Shown here in pieces: positions 1-9,423 of a stretch of DNA of 64,000 nt. The notes beneath the pieces are model-generated. The model ran no database searches. It saw only the letters and a program-made list of their open reading frames with translations, and was not told where the DNA came from. Location: NCBI GenBank assembly GCA_934635225.1, contig CAKTYZ010000016.1, forward strand, positions 11,196 to 75,195, given 5' to 3'. The translations under genes and the position numbers were made by a program. The DNA comes from an uncultured Kiritimatiellota bacterium. Its GTDB lineage: Bacteria > Verrucomicrobiota > Kiritimatiellia > RFP12 > UBA1067. Position 1 is the first letter of the stretch, and the number at the start of each line of letters is the position of its first letter.

Positions 1-457
1 CGACATCCTCGACGCGGCGACGCAACTGCGTCAGCTTCTCGGTTGTCGTGCCGGTCAATGACGGAAAGCGCACGGGATCGGGACGCATTGAACCGTATGC
101 CGCGAGGCCACGGCCGCCGTCCGCACCGCGATTGGTGCCATATGGGAAGTCCCATCCGGCGTCGAGCAGGAGCACGAGCCCCTGCCGCGCATCGGGAAAG
201 AGGTTGACCCATCCGTCCTTCCCGAAGAGGAGGTCTTCATTCAGCATGTCACTGTTTCGGATGTCGCCGCCCGCCCTGGCGAGACCTCTGCGCACACGGT
301 CGGCAAAGGCCACTTGCGTCTCCCATGTGCACCAGTAGTCGAGCACGCGGCGGCGACCTTGCGCAAGACGTGCAAGAGACCTGCATCCGCCGAGCATTCC
401 TGACATGATCGCGGCGCTGGTACCCGAAAGAAACTGCATTCGCGTGAAGTTCTTCAT
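1..457 (-). CDS. Partial secreted glycosidase-like protein, 5' part only
   Basis: The frame is open from an ATG at 457 to the left edge of the window, so about 152 N-terminal residues are visible and the rest lies outside. The start MKNFTRMQFLSGTSAAIM is followed by a small-residue stretch and GGC at about residue 25, which reads as a lipoprotein or Tat-like export signal. The mature part contains WCTWETQ, a segment ending LLFGKDGW, and LLLDAGWDFPYG. This resembles uncharacterised secreted proteins with a glycosidase-like barrel in gut bacteria; that is a recollection of family style, not a motif proof. It is the last gene seen of the operon that starts near 9265, 34 bases after the 1300-residue lipoprotein. 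A carbohydrate-active role is inferred mostly from these neighbours. Confidence 0.6.
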   Translation of the reverse strand, partial: MKNFTRMQFLSGTSAAIMSGMLGGCRSLARLAQGRRRVLDYWCTWETQVAFADRVRRGLARAGGDIRNSDMLNEDLLFGKDGWVNLFPDARQGLVLLLDAGWDFPYGTNRGADGGRGLAAYGSMRPDPVRFPSLTGTTTEKLTQLRRRVEDV

Positions 458-491
458 TTAACGCTCCCTAATTCATTTCAAAGGCCCCGCC

Positions 492-3400
492 TTACCGCAC
501 CCCCAGCGCGACATCCTCGACCGTCATGGCCTCCTCGGGCTGCCAGCCCCAGGCCTTGCCCTTCCAATCGACTGGCACGGTGCGGCGATGCCAAAGCTCG
601 ATCTCGTTGACCTCGCCAGGCTTCACGAGCTCCGTCACATTGACCAGCTCTCGGTTCGCAAAAGGTTCAAGCCCCCCCTTGTTGCGCCCCTGCCCGTTGA
701 CGACTACGGAACTGACCGTGTTCTCGGGACTCACGATGCGGAAAAAGACGTCTCGTCCCTTCCACGAAGCCGGCACAAACACCTTTCGGCGCATATAGCG
801 TCCAAAATTGCGCCCAGGTATCGTGCCTGGATTGACGGAAAGGAAGTCCTTCATCACGATCTCCCATGCGCCGTTAAGCGACAGCGTCTCGGCGAAAGGC
901 TTCTCCTCGTACATCCAGACCATGTCGCAGACGCCGGCCGTGAAGAGCTTCCCGCCCGTCAGGCGAATCTCGAGCGTATTCGAGCCTCCATAATTCAACA
1001 GGCCTGAGACGTCCGACGCCTGGTCGCCATTCAGTTCACGGTCTACTTTCGCCTGATCAAAGTCCTTGAACTTGCGGCCATTCAGATAAAGCCCGGCCTT
1101 GTCGTAAAGGGACTTCACGCCAAACGCAACCACATGCGTCTTGCCTTTTGCCGAAACCGGCATGTCGAACGTCGTGCGATAGAGGGCCGGGCCGGCGTAA
1201 TCCTTCAAATCCGAAAACTGAAGCTTCCAAGTGCGGTTGCCGGACTTTCGCCACGTGATGCCGCCGTCCGTCGAAAAGTCCCACTTGTCGAACACGCGGA
1301 TGTTCGCCGTCCGCATGGGCTTGAACGCGGGGAACTCGGGAACCGGTCCGAGCCTGTGGTATTTGACCTTCTCCTCCCACCAGGTCTTCAGCGCGACAGC
1401 CGGGGACACGTCCTTCGCCGCAGCGAAGATACGCGTCTTGAACGGGCCAAGCTCCTGTTCGGGAATGCGCACGAAACCTTCTGCGTCATATGTCCAGCCT
1501 TTCACGTCTTCGCCCGTGAACGCATCATAAACGCGCACAGGCTTCACGGCGGTCTTGAACGCAAGAGTCGACCTCACCGCGTAAGGAGCGTTCGCCTTCG
1601 GATCAAAAGCGACGTTGAAGGCGACAAGCCAATCCTCAAGGCCGTCCTTGCTCGTCGCCTTGCGCGTCCAGACCTGATAGGCCGAGGCTTCCGTCGTGCG
1701 CACAAGGCCCAGCTGCGCAAGGAACTCATCCGTCAGCATGTTGTAGCGCGACGGCGTCCACTTGCCGCGAATGTCGGCGGCCTCGCGCCAGAAGCCCGAC
1801 GCGAGCGTGATGATCTTGCCCTTCCCGACCGTGCGCACGCCAGCCGCGAGAGTTCCGCCGCGATCATAGACGGCCAAGACCTCGGCATCCGCCGCCGTCT
1901 TTTCAAGTGCGCGGTTGTACCGCCAGTTCGACGCGTTGTGCTGACCGTACCCGTTGGCCTCGAATGTCTTTCCTGCCCAAAGGGGAAATTCGGCATTGCC
2001 CTCCGCAAAGGTCAGCGTGCGGATTCCCTGAGGCAAGTCCGCCGTCCTGAAACCCGACACCCGCGCCAGCGGATGGGCGTCGCGCACGTAAGGCGTGTGG
2101 CGCCCCGTCTCGGCGAACGCGACGAACACGCCGCCCGCGCGCACATACTTCTCGACGTCGGCGACCATGTCCTCGGTCATCACGTCCGCACCGCAGTCAA
2201 TCAGGAGGGGGTACTTCTCCGGCGTGACAAGGCCCTGCGCCAGCGCCTTCTCGGTCGTCATGGTCGCGTCGTGATGAACGGCCTGCATTTCGCCCCGCAG
2301 CAGATTCCACCCGTAGCAGGTTCCCGACCCCAGCAGGTCGGAGACAGTCGAGAGATAGAGCGCCGTGCGGGGTTCGTCAATCAGGTAATGCCCGACAAGC
2401 CGCGTGACGGGCATGCGCGCCGTCATGCCGCCCGTCTCCTTCTCGAACTGCATGTACTGCTCGATGTCCATGAACACGGCGGTCGATGACGCGCCCGTGT
2501 AGAAGATCGTTCCGAAATTTCGGTCAAAGCGGTCTTCCGCCGCGACATCGCAGCTCGGCTCTCCGATGAAGTAGAAGCCGTACAGACGCCCCATGTCAGG
2601 CAGGAAGGGCCAGTAGAAGCCGTCTGTCGAGGTGGACTGCATGGCAAACCCCTGCTCCGCCCACAGCGGCGCGAAGTCAGAGAGTATCGGCATGTCCGCC
2701 CCCGAAATCGAAATCGGCCGGTTCGGATCGAGCGCGCGCCCGGCAAGGAACACGCGCAAGTTGCGCGCGACAATGCGGTCGTTTTGGAATTGCAGGTTGT
2801 CGTAAAGCCGCGCATTTGCACGCGGATCCGCGTAGGGATAGTTCTGCCCGGCGTGAGGCGAAAGCGAAACGGGACCGGTAAACCGTCCGCCGCAACGACC
2901 GCCCGGCATCTCGACAAGCAGCTCGTCCTGGCCGTCATTGCGGAACGCCCCCGCCTCTATCGGCGCGTCAATCATGGTCAGCACGCCTCCGGGCGTCGAA
3001 GCCGACTTCTTCCCATTCGCCCAGACATGCGCCTGAGCGTTGTCGCCGAGCGTGACAACCGCGCGGAAATGAAGCGGCCTGTCCTTGTTCCGGGCGAGCC
3101 ACGCGCTCTTCGGCAGCGTCAGCCGATACCAGCAGCGGCCCGATTCGACGTAGTTGCAGCGGTGCGATGGCGGCATCTGGACCGTCAGCCAGCGCGTGCC
3201 GGCCGGCGGACGCGTGCCGAGTTCGACGCCCTCGTCCGTCACCCAGCCGTCCCTGCCGCGCCAGACTTCCCGATCCGGGGCCTTGGCCCATTGCCAGTCA
3301 AACCCGAAAAGGTCCCATCGTTCCTTGTCCCAGTCACCTCCGACGAGATCGACGAACTGCATCGGCGGAACGTCCTTCCAGGCGCGATAGGCGTTTGGAT

Positions 3401-4406
3401 CACCCGTCCACCGTTCGGAAAGTTCCCGCAGCGTGTAGCGCCGCATCAGCCATTCTTTCTGCGTCAAGAGGCCTTCTTCCGACGCATCCCAGAGCGCACC
3501 CTGCATGCCCTTGCCAAGCTGGTCGCCGATGGGCTTGCCGCAGTAGAACTGCCAGCCGCCGAGACCGGGACTGTCCGCATAGCGCGAGATCGTCTCCTTC
3601 TCAAACTGCAGTTGTGGAGACGCCGCATCCGGGAACCCGGGTCCGTCATTGTCGAACGGCATGCCCTCGACGCCCTGTATCCACTCCGTAACGAGCGCAT
3701 GGGTCTGGGTCTTCGCACATTTCTCGGGGTGGTCGTTGTACACCCAAAGCGGAAACGCCCCGGCGAACGTCGGGCAGAGCGTCAGCATGCTTCCCGCCTT
3801 GGCCGCTTCGTCCACGGCGAAATCCCAAGGCTGATACGAGAATATGCCCGGACCCTTTGTCTTGTTGAAGGTTATCCCATGGGAGACCAGGCCTCCCATG
3901 CCGACTTCATTCGCGAACGTCCAGTGATTCTCGACGCCGAAGCCCTTCAAGGAGTCCATCGGCCGCTTGTAGAACTTGAGTGCCCGCAGGTCGTAGTAAT
4001 CGAGATAGCGCGGATACTCGACGGGAGGGGGCGTCGCTACGCCGGCAGCAGCCCCCTCGCGCACGGACACCGTCTTCGCGTCCACCATGAAAACCGTCGC
4101 CTGACGTCCTGAAGCGAACGTAAACACATTGTTCGTGACAGACGGTCGCCGTGCGCTCATCTCCGCAAGATCGCGCAGAAGCTTTGAATAGACGATTGCC
4201 GCCGTCTTTTCGTTCTCGCACGCAAAGCGCGCTTCATCCAGTCCGAAAGCCGCCGCGACCGTCCCGCCGTAGCCGCGCAGCGCGACCGGCTCACCCGCCG
4301 CATGCGGCGGGTCGGCGGACGGATTGTCGTCAGGAGCGGCTTTCGGCTTGCAACCTGCAAAAACGGAGCCAAGAACCAGAAAAACAACAAAGACTTTCAT
4401 CAGCAT
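492..4406 (-). CDS. Large secreted glycoside hydrolase-like lipoprotein
   Basis: A protein of about 1304 residues. I place the start at the ATG at 4406 because a GGGGG ribosome-binding site lies nine bases upstream; a TTG six bases earlier would extend it by two residues. The N-terminus is a lipoprotein signal (VFVVFLVLGSVFAGCKPK, lipobox Cys near residue 18). The first 600 residues look like a barrel-type hydrolase with an inserted galactose-binding-like sheet. Around residues 680-800 lies a segment resembling the beta-galactosidase trimerisation (glutamine-amidotransferase-like) domain: YLIDEPRTALYLSTVSD and later YPLLIDCGADVMTEDMV. The last 300 residues contain two jelly-roll segments of the kind found in family 2 glycosidases and rhamnosidases. 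The exact GH family is unresolved. It is the third gene of the fucosidase operon. Confidence 0.7.
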   Translation of the reverse strand: MLMKVFVVFLVLGSVFAGCKPKAAPDDNPSADPPHAAGEPVALRGYGGTVAAAFGLDEARFACENEKTAAIVYSKLLRDLAEMSARRPSVTNNVFTFASGRQATVFMVDAKTVSVREGAAAGVATPPPVEYPRYLDYYDLRALKFYKRPMDSLKGFGVENHWTFANEVGMGGLVSHGITFNKTKGPGIFSYQPWDFAVDEAAKAGSMLTLCPTFAGAFPLWVYNDHPEKCAKTQTHALVTEWIQGVEGMPFDNDGPGFPDAASPQLQFEKETISRYADSPGLGGWQFYCGKPIGDQLGKGMQGALWDASEEGLLTQKEWLMRRYTLRELSERWTGDPNAYRAWKDVPPMQFVDLVGGDWDKERWDLFGFDWQWAKAPDREVWRGRDGWVTDEGVELGTRPPAGTRWLTVQMPPSHRCNYVESGRCWYRLTLPKSAWLARNKDRPLHFRAVVTLGDNAQAHVWANGKKSASTPGGVLTMIDAPIEAGAFRNDGQDELLVEMPGGRCGGRFTGPVSLSPHAGQNYPYADPRANARLYDNLQFQNDRIVARNLRVFLAGRALDPNRPISISGADMPILSDFAPLWAEQGFAMQSTSTDGFYWPFLPDMGRLYGFYFIGEPSCDVAAEDRFDRNFGTIFYTGASSTAVFMDIEQYMQFEKETGGMTARMPVTRLVGHYLIDEPRTALYLSTVSDLLGSGTCYGWNLLRGEMQAVHHDATMTTEKALAQGLVTPEKYPLLIDCGADVMTEDMVADVEKYVRAGGVFVAFAETGRHTPYVRDAHPLARVSGFRTADLPQGIRTLTFAEGNAEFPLWAGKTFEANGYGQHNASNWRYNRALEKTAADAEVLAVYDRGGTLAAGVRTVGKGKIITLASGFWREAADIRGKWTPSRYNMLTDEFLAQLGLVRTTEASAYQVWTRKATSKDGLEDWLVAFNVAFDPKANAPYAVRSTLAFKTAVKPVRVYDAFTGEDVKGWTYDAEGFVRIPEQELGPFKTRIFAAAKDVSPAVALKTWWEEKVKYHRLGPVPEFPAFKPMRTANIRVFDKWDFSTDGGITWRKSGNRTWKLQFSDLKDYAGPALYRTTFDMPVSAKGKTHVVAFGVKSLYDKAGLYLNGRKFKDFDQAKVDRELNGDQASDVSGLLNYGGSNTLEIRLTGGKLFTAGVCDMVWMYEEKPFAETLSLNGAWEIVMKDFLSVNPGTIPGRNFGRYMRRKVFVPASWKGRDVFFRIVSPENTVSSVVVNGQGRNKGGLEPFANRELVNVTELVKPGEVNEIELWHRRTVPVDWKGKAWGWQPEEAMTVEDVALGVR

Positions 4407-4420
4407 CGTCAATTTCCCCC

Positions 4421-7204
4421 TTATCGAATGACGATGACAATCCCGTCTGATGTCGCCTTAAACGACATCGCGTGATCATCAGCCTTCAGCGATAGACGAC
4501 GCACAGAAGGCCATTCGGCTGTCGTCGAAGCGAGGAACAGCGCCTTTGACGCGGCATCCGTCTCGGCGTAAGCAAAGCATTTCCGCACGACTTTCTTCGC
4601 GTTGTCGGGTTCCAGCAATGGCATGGCGAGCGGTTCGCCGACAAGCTTGAACACGCCGATCCCGGCACACTCCGCCGCCCACGCGCCGCCTTCAGAGACA
4701 ACCTCAAGATCGTTTCCGCCCAACAAGGCCCGGCCCGTTACGACCGCCCCCGCCCGGACGGTAATCTTTCGCACGCCGGAAAGGTCGGCATCCGAAAAAT
4801 GATGGAGCCCCGCTTCAAGGACAAGTTCGCCAGAACCCGTCATCACGCCGGAAAAGTCCAGCCCCTTGAGCGTCAGCACGGGGCTGTAGCCGGAAAGCGA
4901 AACCGTGCCCGCGCCTTCCAGCCGTCCCGCCGTTTCTTGCGCCGAATGGACGTTCAGTGTCGCGCCGGCGGAAACTGTCACTGTCGCCGCGTCGCCCAAA
5001 CCATCCGTCAAGCCTTTCCCCGACAACTGGCTCGTATCGACCGTGCGAAGGAAGAAGCGGTGATCCCACATATAGCGGCAATTCTTGTCCAGCGCCGTGA
5101 AAACCTCATAGCCGTTCGCGCAGCTGTCGATTGTCGCCCATGAGACGCCGTCGTAAGAGGCGTCCAAAGTCCAAATGTTCGGCACGCGGTTGTTGGCCTC
5201 CCACTGACCGCCCATGTACAGCGCGTACGCATCAAGCGGCAGGTCTTCCGACGCCTTGACGACGAAGCCAACGCCTTGCGCGACTCCATCGGCGCCACCC
5301 GGCCATGTGTACTGCGCCTCACCGCCCTGGTCGTGCGCCTGGTTGTACTCATAGCTGTTCCAGGCCTTTGCGACAAACTCGCCCGTCGAGTTGCAGATGT
5401 TGGTAATCGACTTGTCGGCGACGCCGTGCAGCCATTCCGCCGTCGTTCCCGCCGGCCATGGCTGCCAGATTCCGCCCCTGTAAAGCTGCATCTCGCCAAA
5501 GGACGTGAAATTCCCCGTGTTCTCCCCCTTCGCGCCGCTCAATCCATAGATCGTCATCCTGAGATATCGAAGCGCATTGGCCACGGAAAAAGATCCCCGC
5601 ACGACGTCAACTCCCGCCTTCGGCCAGACGGACGACTCTTCGACCGCATCGTCCCTGAGTTCGCCGCGCCTGTACGGCCAGGGGCCATAGTCGTAATCGA
5701 TATCTTGCGTCTGCACGCGCGTCCAGGTCCACCCGTCTGCGCTCGTCTCGATCTCCCACCGCTGCGCCAGATACGCACCGTTTTCGACTGATCCCGTCGA
5801 CGGCGCGAAGACGGCAACGGAATCAAACGGAACCGGATACGGCAGTTCGACCTGCGCGTAGGGCTCGTTCGCCGTTTCGGTGCCGATTACGCTTTTTTGC
5901 CAGTACGTGTCGGGGTTGCCGTCCGTCAGATTGGCAAGCGTGCCACATTTGCGGCCCTCCCAAGCCTCGTGCGCGGCAATCAGTCCCAGCGTGAAGTTCG
6001 TCGTGGCGAACCAGTTCTGCCAACTGTACGCCGATGCGGGAATCTCCTGTCGCACGCCCCCGAGACGCAGTTCGACCTCGCCGACCATGTGCACGGACGA
6101 GAATCCCTTGGTGGAGACGTACCGCAAGAAGCGCGCCAACCGCGGTGCACCCGCGCATGTCGTCACCGTCGCGTCGTCAAACGTGATGGAGCCGTGCAGA
6201 GCCTTCGGCGCAATCTCCTCTCCGTATGCCGTCACCATCTTTCGCGGAACGGCCAGACGCTGCACATCGCCCGACAGCACAAGCGAAAGCGGCGCCTCTT
6301 CGTCGTCCCGCGTTTCCGGAAGCCTCCCGGACAGCCGCCACGTACGGGGCTTTCCCGTATTGCGAACGACAAACGCCGTGTTGGCGCATGTGAAGCCGAG
6401 CGTGTCGTTCTCCGTCGCAAGATCGATCCACCCCCAGCCGTCGATCACGCCGGTGAACGTGCAGTCTCCCGTCAGGATGACATGGCCTCCCTCGATTCGC
6501 AAGACGCCCGCGCCAGACAGATTCGGCACGCGTCCGTTCACGTGATCCAGCACGAGCGTCGCACCTTCGGCGATCGCCACCGCGTCGTCTGCGGCGAAGA
6601 TCGGCAGGGCGTTCGCCACCGGCTGCGGATCCGTGCGCGGACTGTACGTCGAGACGTCGTCCGAGGAGCCCCAGTTTGAGCTCACGGCCCCTTTGCGTTC
6701 GTCCCAGAGGAACCATTCCTCGCCGTCGGACGAGATCTCGACCGTAAAGTCGTAGGGCGCCCGGCCCGGCGCGACCCACGGCTGTCCCCACGAATAGCCG
6801 TTGAATGTCACGGGCTCGCCCATGTCGATCGTCAGGTCGGTTCCGAGGACGGCCTGCCAGTTGTATTCCGAGCCGCCCCCGCGCACGGGCGAGAGAACGG
6901 CCGCGGCGTCCGAGCCGTCCGACCCCGCCGCCTTTGCTGCGGCGGGATAGGGCACCAGCCCGCCATCGCGCGTGACACCGAAGAACGAGAGACCCCATGT
7001 CCCGTTCGCGTTCGTAGTATCCCAAGGGTTCGTCTTCGTGCACTTCACGCGCAGGTATCGCGCCGTCGTGTCAGGTTCCTGCGTCAAGGTTTGCCCCCCC
7101 CCCCGCACCTCAAGGCTTTCTGCGGACACAAGACCCACTCCGCATAAAACAGCGGAAAAGGCTGCCGCAAACCTGCACACATTGGCCATGTTCATCGTTT
7201 CCAT
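4421..7204 (-). CDS. Secreted discoidin (F5/8 type C) multi-domain protein
   Basis: A 927-residue exported protein. Residues 1-28 are a signal peptide (VCRFAAAFSAVLCGVGLVSA). At least four discoidin-like sugar-binding repeats can be picked out by their ARYLRVKC / LRYLRMTIYGL starts, FTSFGEMQLYR-type ends and WEIETSADG.TW-type strands (near residues 45-190, 355-515, 540-705 and a weaker one). Between them lie passenger-like stretches such as NAFPVRNTGK..LSG and AGRLEGAGTVSLSG, which recall autotransporter beta-helix repeats. No catalytic domain is recognised, so binding or surface display of glycans is the likely role. The coding sequence contains an uninterrupted 11-G run (minus strand) at 7094-7104, just after the signal peptide. 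It lies between the fucosidase (6-base gap) and the large glycosidase-like lipoprotein. Confidence 0.7.
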   Translation of the reverse strand: METMNMANVCRFAAAFSAVLCGVGLVSAESLEVRGGGQTLTQEPDTTARYLRVKCTKTNPWDTTNANGTWGLSFFGVTRDGGLVPYPAAAKAAGSDGSDAAAVLSPVRGGGSEYNWQAVLGTDLTIDMGEPVTFNGYSWGQPWVAPGRAPYDFTVEISSDGEEWFLWDERKGAVSSNWGSSDDVSTYSPRTDPQPVANALPIFAADDAVAIAEGATLVLDHVNGRVPNLSGAGVLRIEGGHVILTGDCTFTGVIDGWGWIDLATENDTLGFTCANTAFVVRNTGKPRTWRLSGRLPETRDDEEAPLSLVLSGDVQRLAVPRKMVTAYGEEIAPKALHGSITFDDATVTTCAGAPRLARFLRYVSTKGFSSVHMVGEVELRLGGVRQEIPASAYSWQNWFATTNFTLGLIAAHEAWEGRKCGTLANLTDGNPDTYWQKSVIGTETANEPYAQVELPYPVPFDSVAVFAPSTGSVENGAYLAQRWEIETSADGWTWTRVQTQDIDYDYGPWPYRRGELRDDAVEESSVWPKAGVDVVRGSFSVANALRYLRMTIYGLSGAKGENTGNFTSFGEMQLYRGGIWQPWPAGTTAEWLHGVADKSITNICNSTGEFVAKAWNSYEYNQAHDQGGEAQYTWPGGADGVAQGVGFVVKASEDLPLDAYALYMGGQWEANNRVPNIWTLDASYDGVSWATIDSCANGYEVFTALDKNCRYMWDHRFFLRTVDTSQLSGKGLTDGLGDAATVTVSAGATLNVHSAQETAGRLEGAGTVSLSGYSPVLTLKGLDFSGVMTGSGELVLEAGLHHFSDADLSGVRKITVRAGAVVTGRALLGGNDLEVVSEGGAWAAECAGIGVFKLVGEPLAMPLLEPDNAKKVVRKCFAYAETDAASKALFLASTTAEWPSVRRLSLKADDHAMSFKATSDGIVIVIR
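7094..7104 (-). repeat. 11-G homopolymer just after the signal peptide
   Basis: The minus strand reads GAG GTG CGG GGG GGG GGG CAA, an uninterrupted run of eleven G in frame in codons about 34-37 of the discoidin protein. Runs of this length are prone to slipped-strand mispairing, and one base gained or lost would truncate the protein just after export processing. The run is seen directly; phase variation is inference, and an assembly length error is possible. Confidence 0.75.
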
Positions 7205-7210
7205 CGGATC

Positions 7211-9265
7211 TTACCTTTCTTTGATTGTATTCGAGAATGACTGAAAGAAATCAGCGATCAGCCCCGTCTTGTCAGGATCCAAGCCGTGCGGATGGTGGCC
7301 GAAGAGATTACGCCTCCGGACGCGGATGTCGCCGCCCGCCGCACGGAAGCGACCCGCGAAAAGCTCGCAGTTGAGCGCAGGCGGGACGGTCTGGTCTTGT
7401 CCGCCGTAGAGGAGCAGGACCGGGATGCCCGCCTTCGCAAGCTTCGCCGCCATATTGACGGGCATGCGCGGATCGTCCGTCCAGTTCCCGTCCGCCGGGT
7501 TCTGCTCCGCCCACGGGCCAATGCGTCCGTAGTCCGGGTTGGCAAAGCCCTCGAAGTTGAGAAGCGGCGCGTCGAGGTAGATGCGGCGCACGCAATCCGG
7601 GTAGGCGTCCGCGTAACGGCACGAGAAGAATCCGCCCCAACTCATGCCGATGAGATTCGTCTGCGGCGCGAAACCGAGCTCTTCCACGAGAAACCGCTGG
7701 AATGCGCGGCAGACCTTGAGCCCTTCCGCGTCCATGCGATGCCGAAAGACGTCAATCGTCGCATGGCGCCAGCCGCGCGCGAGCAGATCGAGGCACCCCT
7801 GCCGATCGACGAACGCATCCGCCCACTGCATTGTCCATGTCCATGGCGCGCCCAGCGCTGGGCCCTTCTTCGGCTCGACGACCCACGCCCGATGCCCCTT
7901 GAAATCAAACGTGATCCGGCTGAAGCCGTGCCACATGTCGCGCACGACATTCGTCTGCGAGGCCGAGATCTTCTCATAAAGGCCCGAGAGCTGCGGTGTG
8001 CAACGTGCCCAGCACGTGTCGTGAATCGGTACGGGCGCGCCCTCGAAGGAGACGCCCGCCATGCGCGGCATCGCCTCCTTCGGCGCAAACGGATGCCCCT
8101 TGATCGCGATGACGCGCGTGACAGGGTCCTGCGAAAAGGCAAGATCCTCGTCCCCGTCCACGAACCACACGCGCGTTACCTTATTGGAGATGCCCACGAG
8201 ATAGCGGTTCTCGTTCCAAGAGCGGATGAACTGGAAGTAAGCCGTCTGCTGGTCCGTTCCACTCGCCGTCATCCACTCGTAGCACGCGCCATCGAACGGA
8301 TCCCTCTTCACGTCATAGAACGCGACGGCGTTCGCCTTCACCCATGCGCCGATGGTGCGGATGCGGTCCTGCGCCTCCTTCTGGACCGTACCGTCCCCCT
8401 TTGGCCCGACGTTCATGAGCATCGTGCCGCCACGCGCACGGATGGAGATGAGCATCGCGACGACATCCTTCGGATCTTTCCAGCCGCCATCGTACTTGTT
8501 GTACGCCCACGAGCCATTGAGCGTGTAGCACGATTCCCAAAGGCCTTCGCCGCCGACCGAGTTCTGTTCGCAACTCTTGAGGTCATCATCATTGCAACGC
8601 GTGATGAGAAGCCCCGGCTGAAGGCGGCGCAGTTCCGCGTTGATCTCGTAGCCGCCCCAGACCGATGGCGCCGGGCAACCGTCGTAGAAGAGATACTGGA
8701 TCTCGCCGAAGTCGGTCATGAGGTGACGAAGTTGCGCGTGCGTCTTGGTGACGAAGCGCTTCCACGCCTCCTGATCGCCGGGCCCTCCGCGATAATCAGG
8801 GTCGCTCCAGTCGGCGACTGAATAATAGACACCGACGCCGAGCCCCGCCGCGCGAGCCTTCTCCGTGTACGTGCGGATGAAGTCGTCGCCAAGCCAAAAG
8901 CCCTCGTGATGGCGCGTCGTCAGGACGATGTACCGCATGCCCGCGTCCTGCGCAAGGCGAATCCACTCGTCAATGCAACCGGGCTTCGGCTTGAAGCGCG
9001 GCAGAAGTTCGGCATAGTACGTCCTCGGGTCAATGCGCTCGTCATGCATCAGCCATTCGCCCTCACCCTTTGCGGAAAAGAGGCCGTAATGGACGAAGAG
9101 TCCCCAACCCCACTTGTAGAATCGCTCCTTGGCAAATTTCACCTCGGGATTGTCAACGCGTCCCGCCGCTGTGAACTCCGGCGCAATGTTGCCGAGATCG
9201 GTCGCCATCGCCGTCCAAAACGTGATGCTCGCCGAGACGAGTAAAACTAAATGCTTCATGCTCAT
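7211..9265 (-). CDS. GH29-type alpha-L-fucosidase fused to an alpha/beta hydrolase
   Basis: About 684 residues. I choose the ATG at 9265 because a signal peptide (KHLVLLVSASITFWTAMA) follows at once and GGA lies six bases upstream; the in-frame GTG at 9298 would add an unlikely tail. Residues about 45-330 carry family 29 fucosidase hallmarks: WGWGLFVHYGLFS, RYIVLTTRHHEGFWL, and IQYLFYDGC, where the Asp matches the usual nucleophile position. NGSWAYN follows. From about residue 450 the protein becomes an alpha/beta hydrolase with GMSWGG (nucleophile Ser), GGQDQTVP (acid) and HHPHG (His), so a second triad is complete. The C-terminal half could be an esterase removing acyl groups from the fucosylated substrate. 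It is the first gene of its operon, with a promoter at 9333-9362. Confidence 0.85.
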   Translation of the reverse strand: MSMKHLVLLVSASITFWTAMATDLGNIAPEFTAAGRVDNPEVKFAKERFYKWGWGLFVHYGLFSAKGEGEWLMHDERIDPRTYYAELLPRFKPKPGCIDEWIRLAQDAGMRYIVLTTRHHEGFWLGDDFIRTYTEKARAAGLGVGVYYSVADWSDPDYRGGPGDQEAWKRFVTKTHAQLRHLMTDFGEIQYLFYDGCPAPSVWGGYEINAELRRLQPGLLITRCNDDDLKSCEQNSVGGEGLWESCYTLNGSWAYNKYDGGWKDPKDVVAMLISIRARGGTMLMNVGPKGDGTVQKEAQDRIRTIGAWVKANAVAFYDVKRDPFDGACYEWMTASGTDQQTAYFQFIRSWNENRYLVGISNKVTRVWFVDGDEDLAFSQDPVTRVIAIKGHPFAPKEAMPRMAGVSFEGAPVPIHDTCWARCTPQLSGLYEKISASQTNVVRDMWHGFSRITFDFKGHRAWVVEPKKGPALGAPWTWTMQWADAFVDRQGCLDLLARGWRHATIDVFRHRMDAEGLKVCRAFQRFLVEELGFAPQTNLIGMSWGGFFSCRYADAYPDCVRRIYLDAPLLNFEGFANPDYGRIGPWAEQNPADGNWTDDPRMPVNMAAKLAKAGIPVLLLYGGQDQTVPPALNCELFAGRFRAAGGDIRVRRRNLFGHHPHGLDPDKTGLIADFFQSFSNTIKER

Positions 9266-9277
9266 TCTTATTCCGTT

Positions 9278-9305
9278 TAAAAGACGGTCTGACCCCACAA
9301 GTCGG
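9278..9305. repeat. GGTCTGACC-type palindromic remnant
   Basis: Between the fucosidase promoter and its start lies AAAAGACGGTCTGACCCC followed by ACAAGTCGG. The GGTC.GACC core also occurs in the long hairpin at 43957-43989. Such cores resemble the repeats mobilised by REP-associated tyrosine transposases; none is encoded here, so the assignment is tentative. Confidence 0.35.
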
Positions 9306-9332
9306 AATCCTTACTCCGTCGCTTCTGAAATC

Positions 9333-9362
9333 ATTGTAGCAAAAACTTTTGCAGAAAAGCAA
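9333..9362 (-). promoter_or_regulatory. Promoter of the fucosidase operon
   Basis: On the minus strand TTGCTT (9362-9357), an 18-base spacer and TACAAT (9338-9333), with TGC making an extended -10. It lies 68 bases upstream of the fucosidase ATG and downstream of the GntR regulator stop. The 18-base spacing matches other promoters in this window. Confidence 0.65.
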
Positions 9363-9423
9363 GCAGAAACCGCAAAAAGGGACGAACGAGGTACAACCAC
9401 CGTTCGACACGGACTTTTCGGCA

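Noticed and set aside
2784..4112. A 442-codon plus-strand frame opposite the large glycosidase-like gene
   Set aside because: No ribosome-binding site or domain; the minus-strand gene has a lipoprotein signal and coherent domains.
7286..8821. A 511-codon plus-strand frame opposite the fucosidase
   Set aside because: Arg/Asp-rich shadow of the minus-strand gene.
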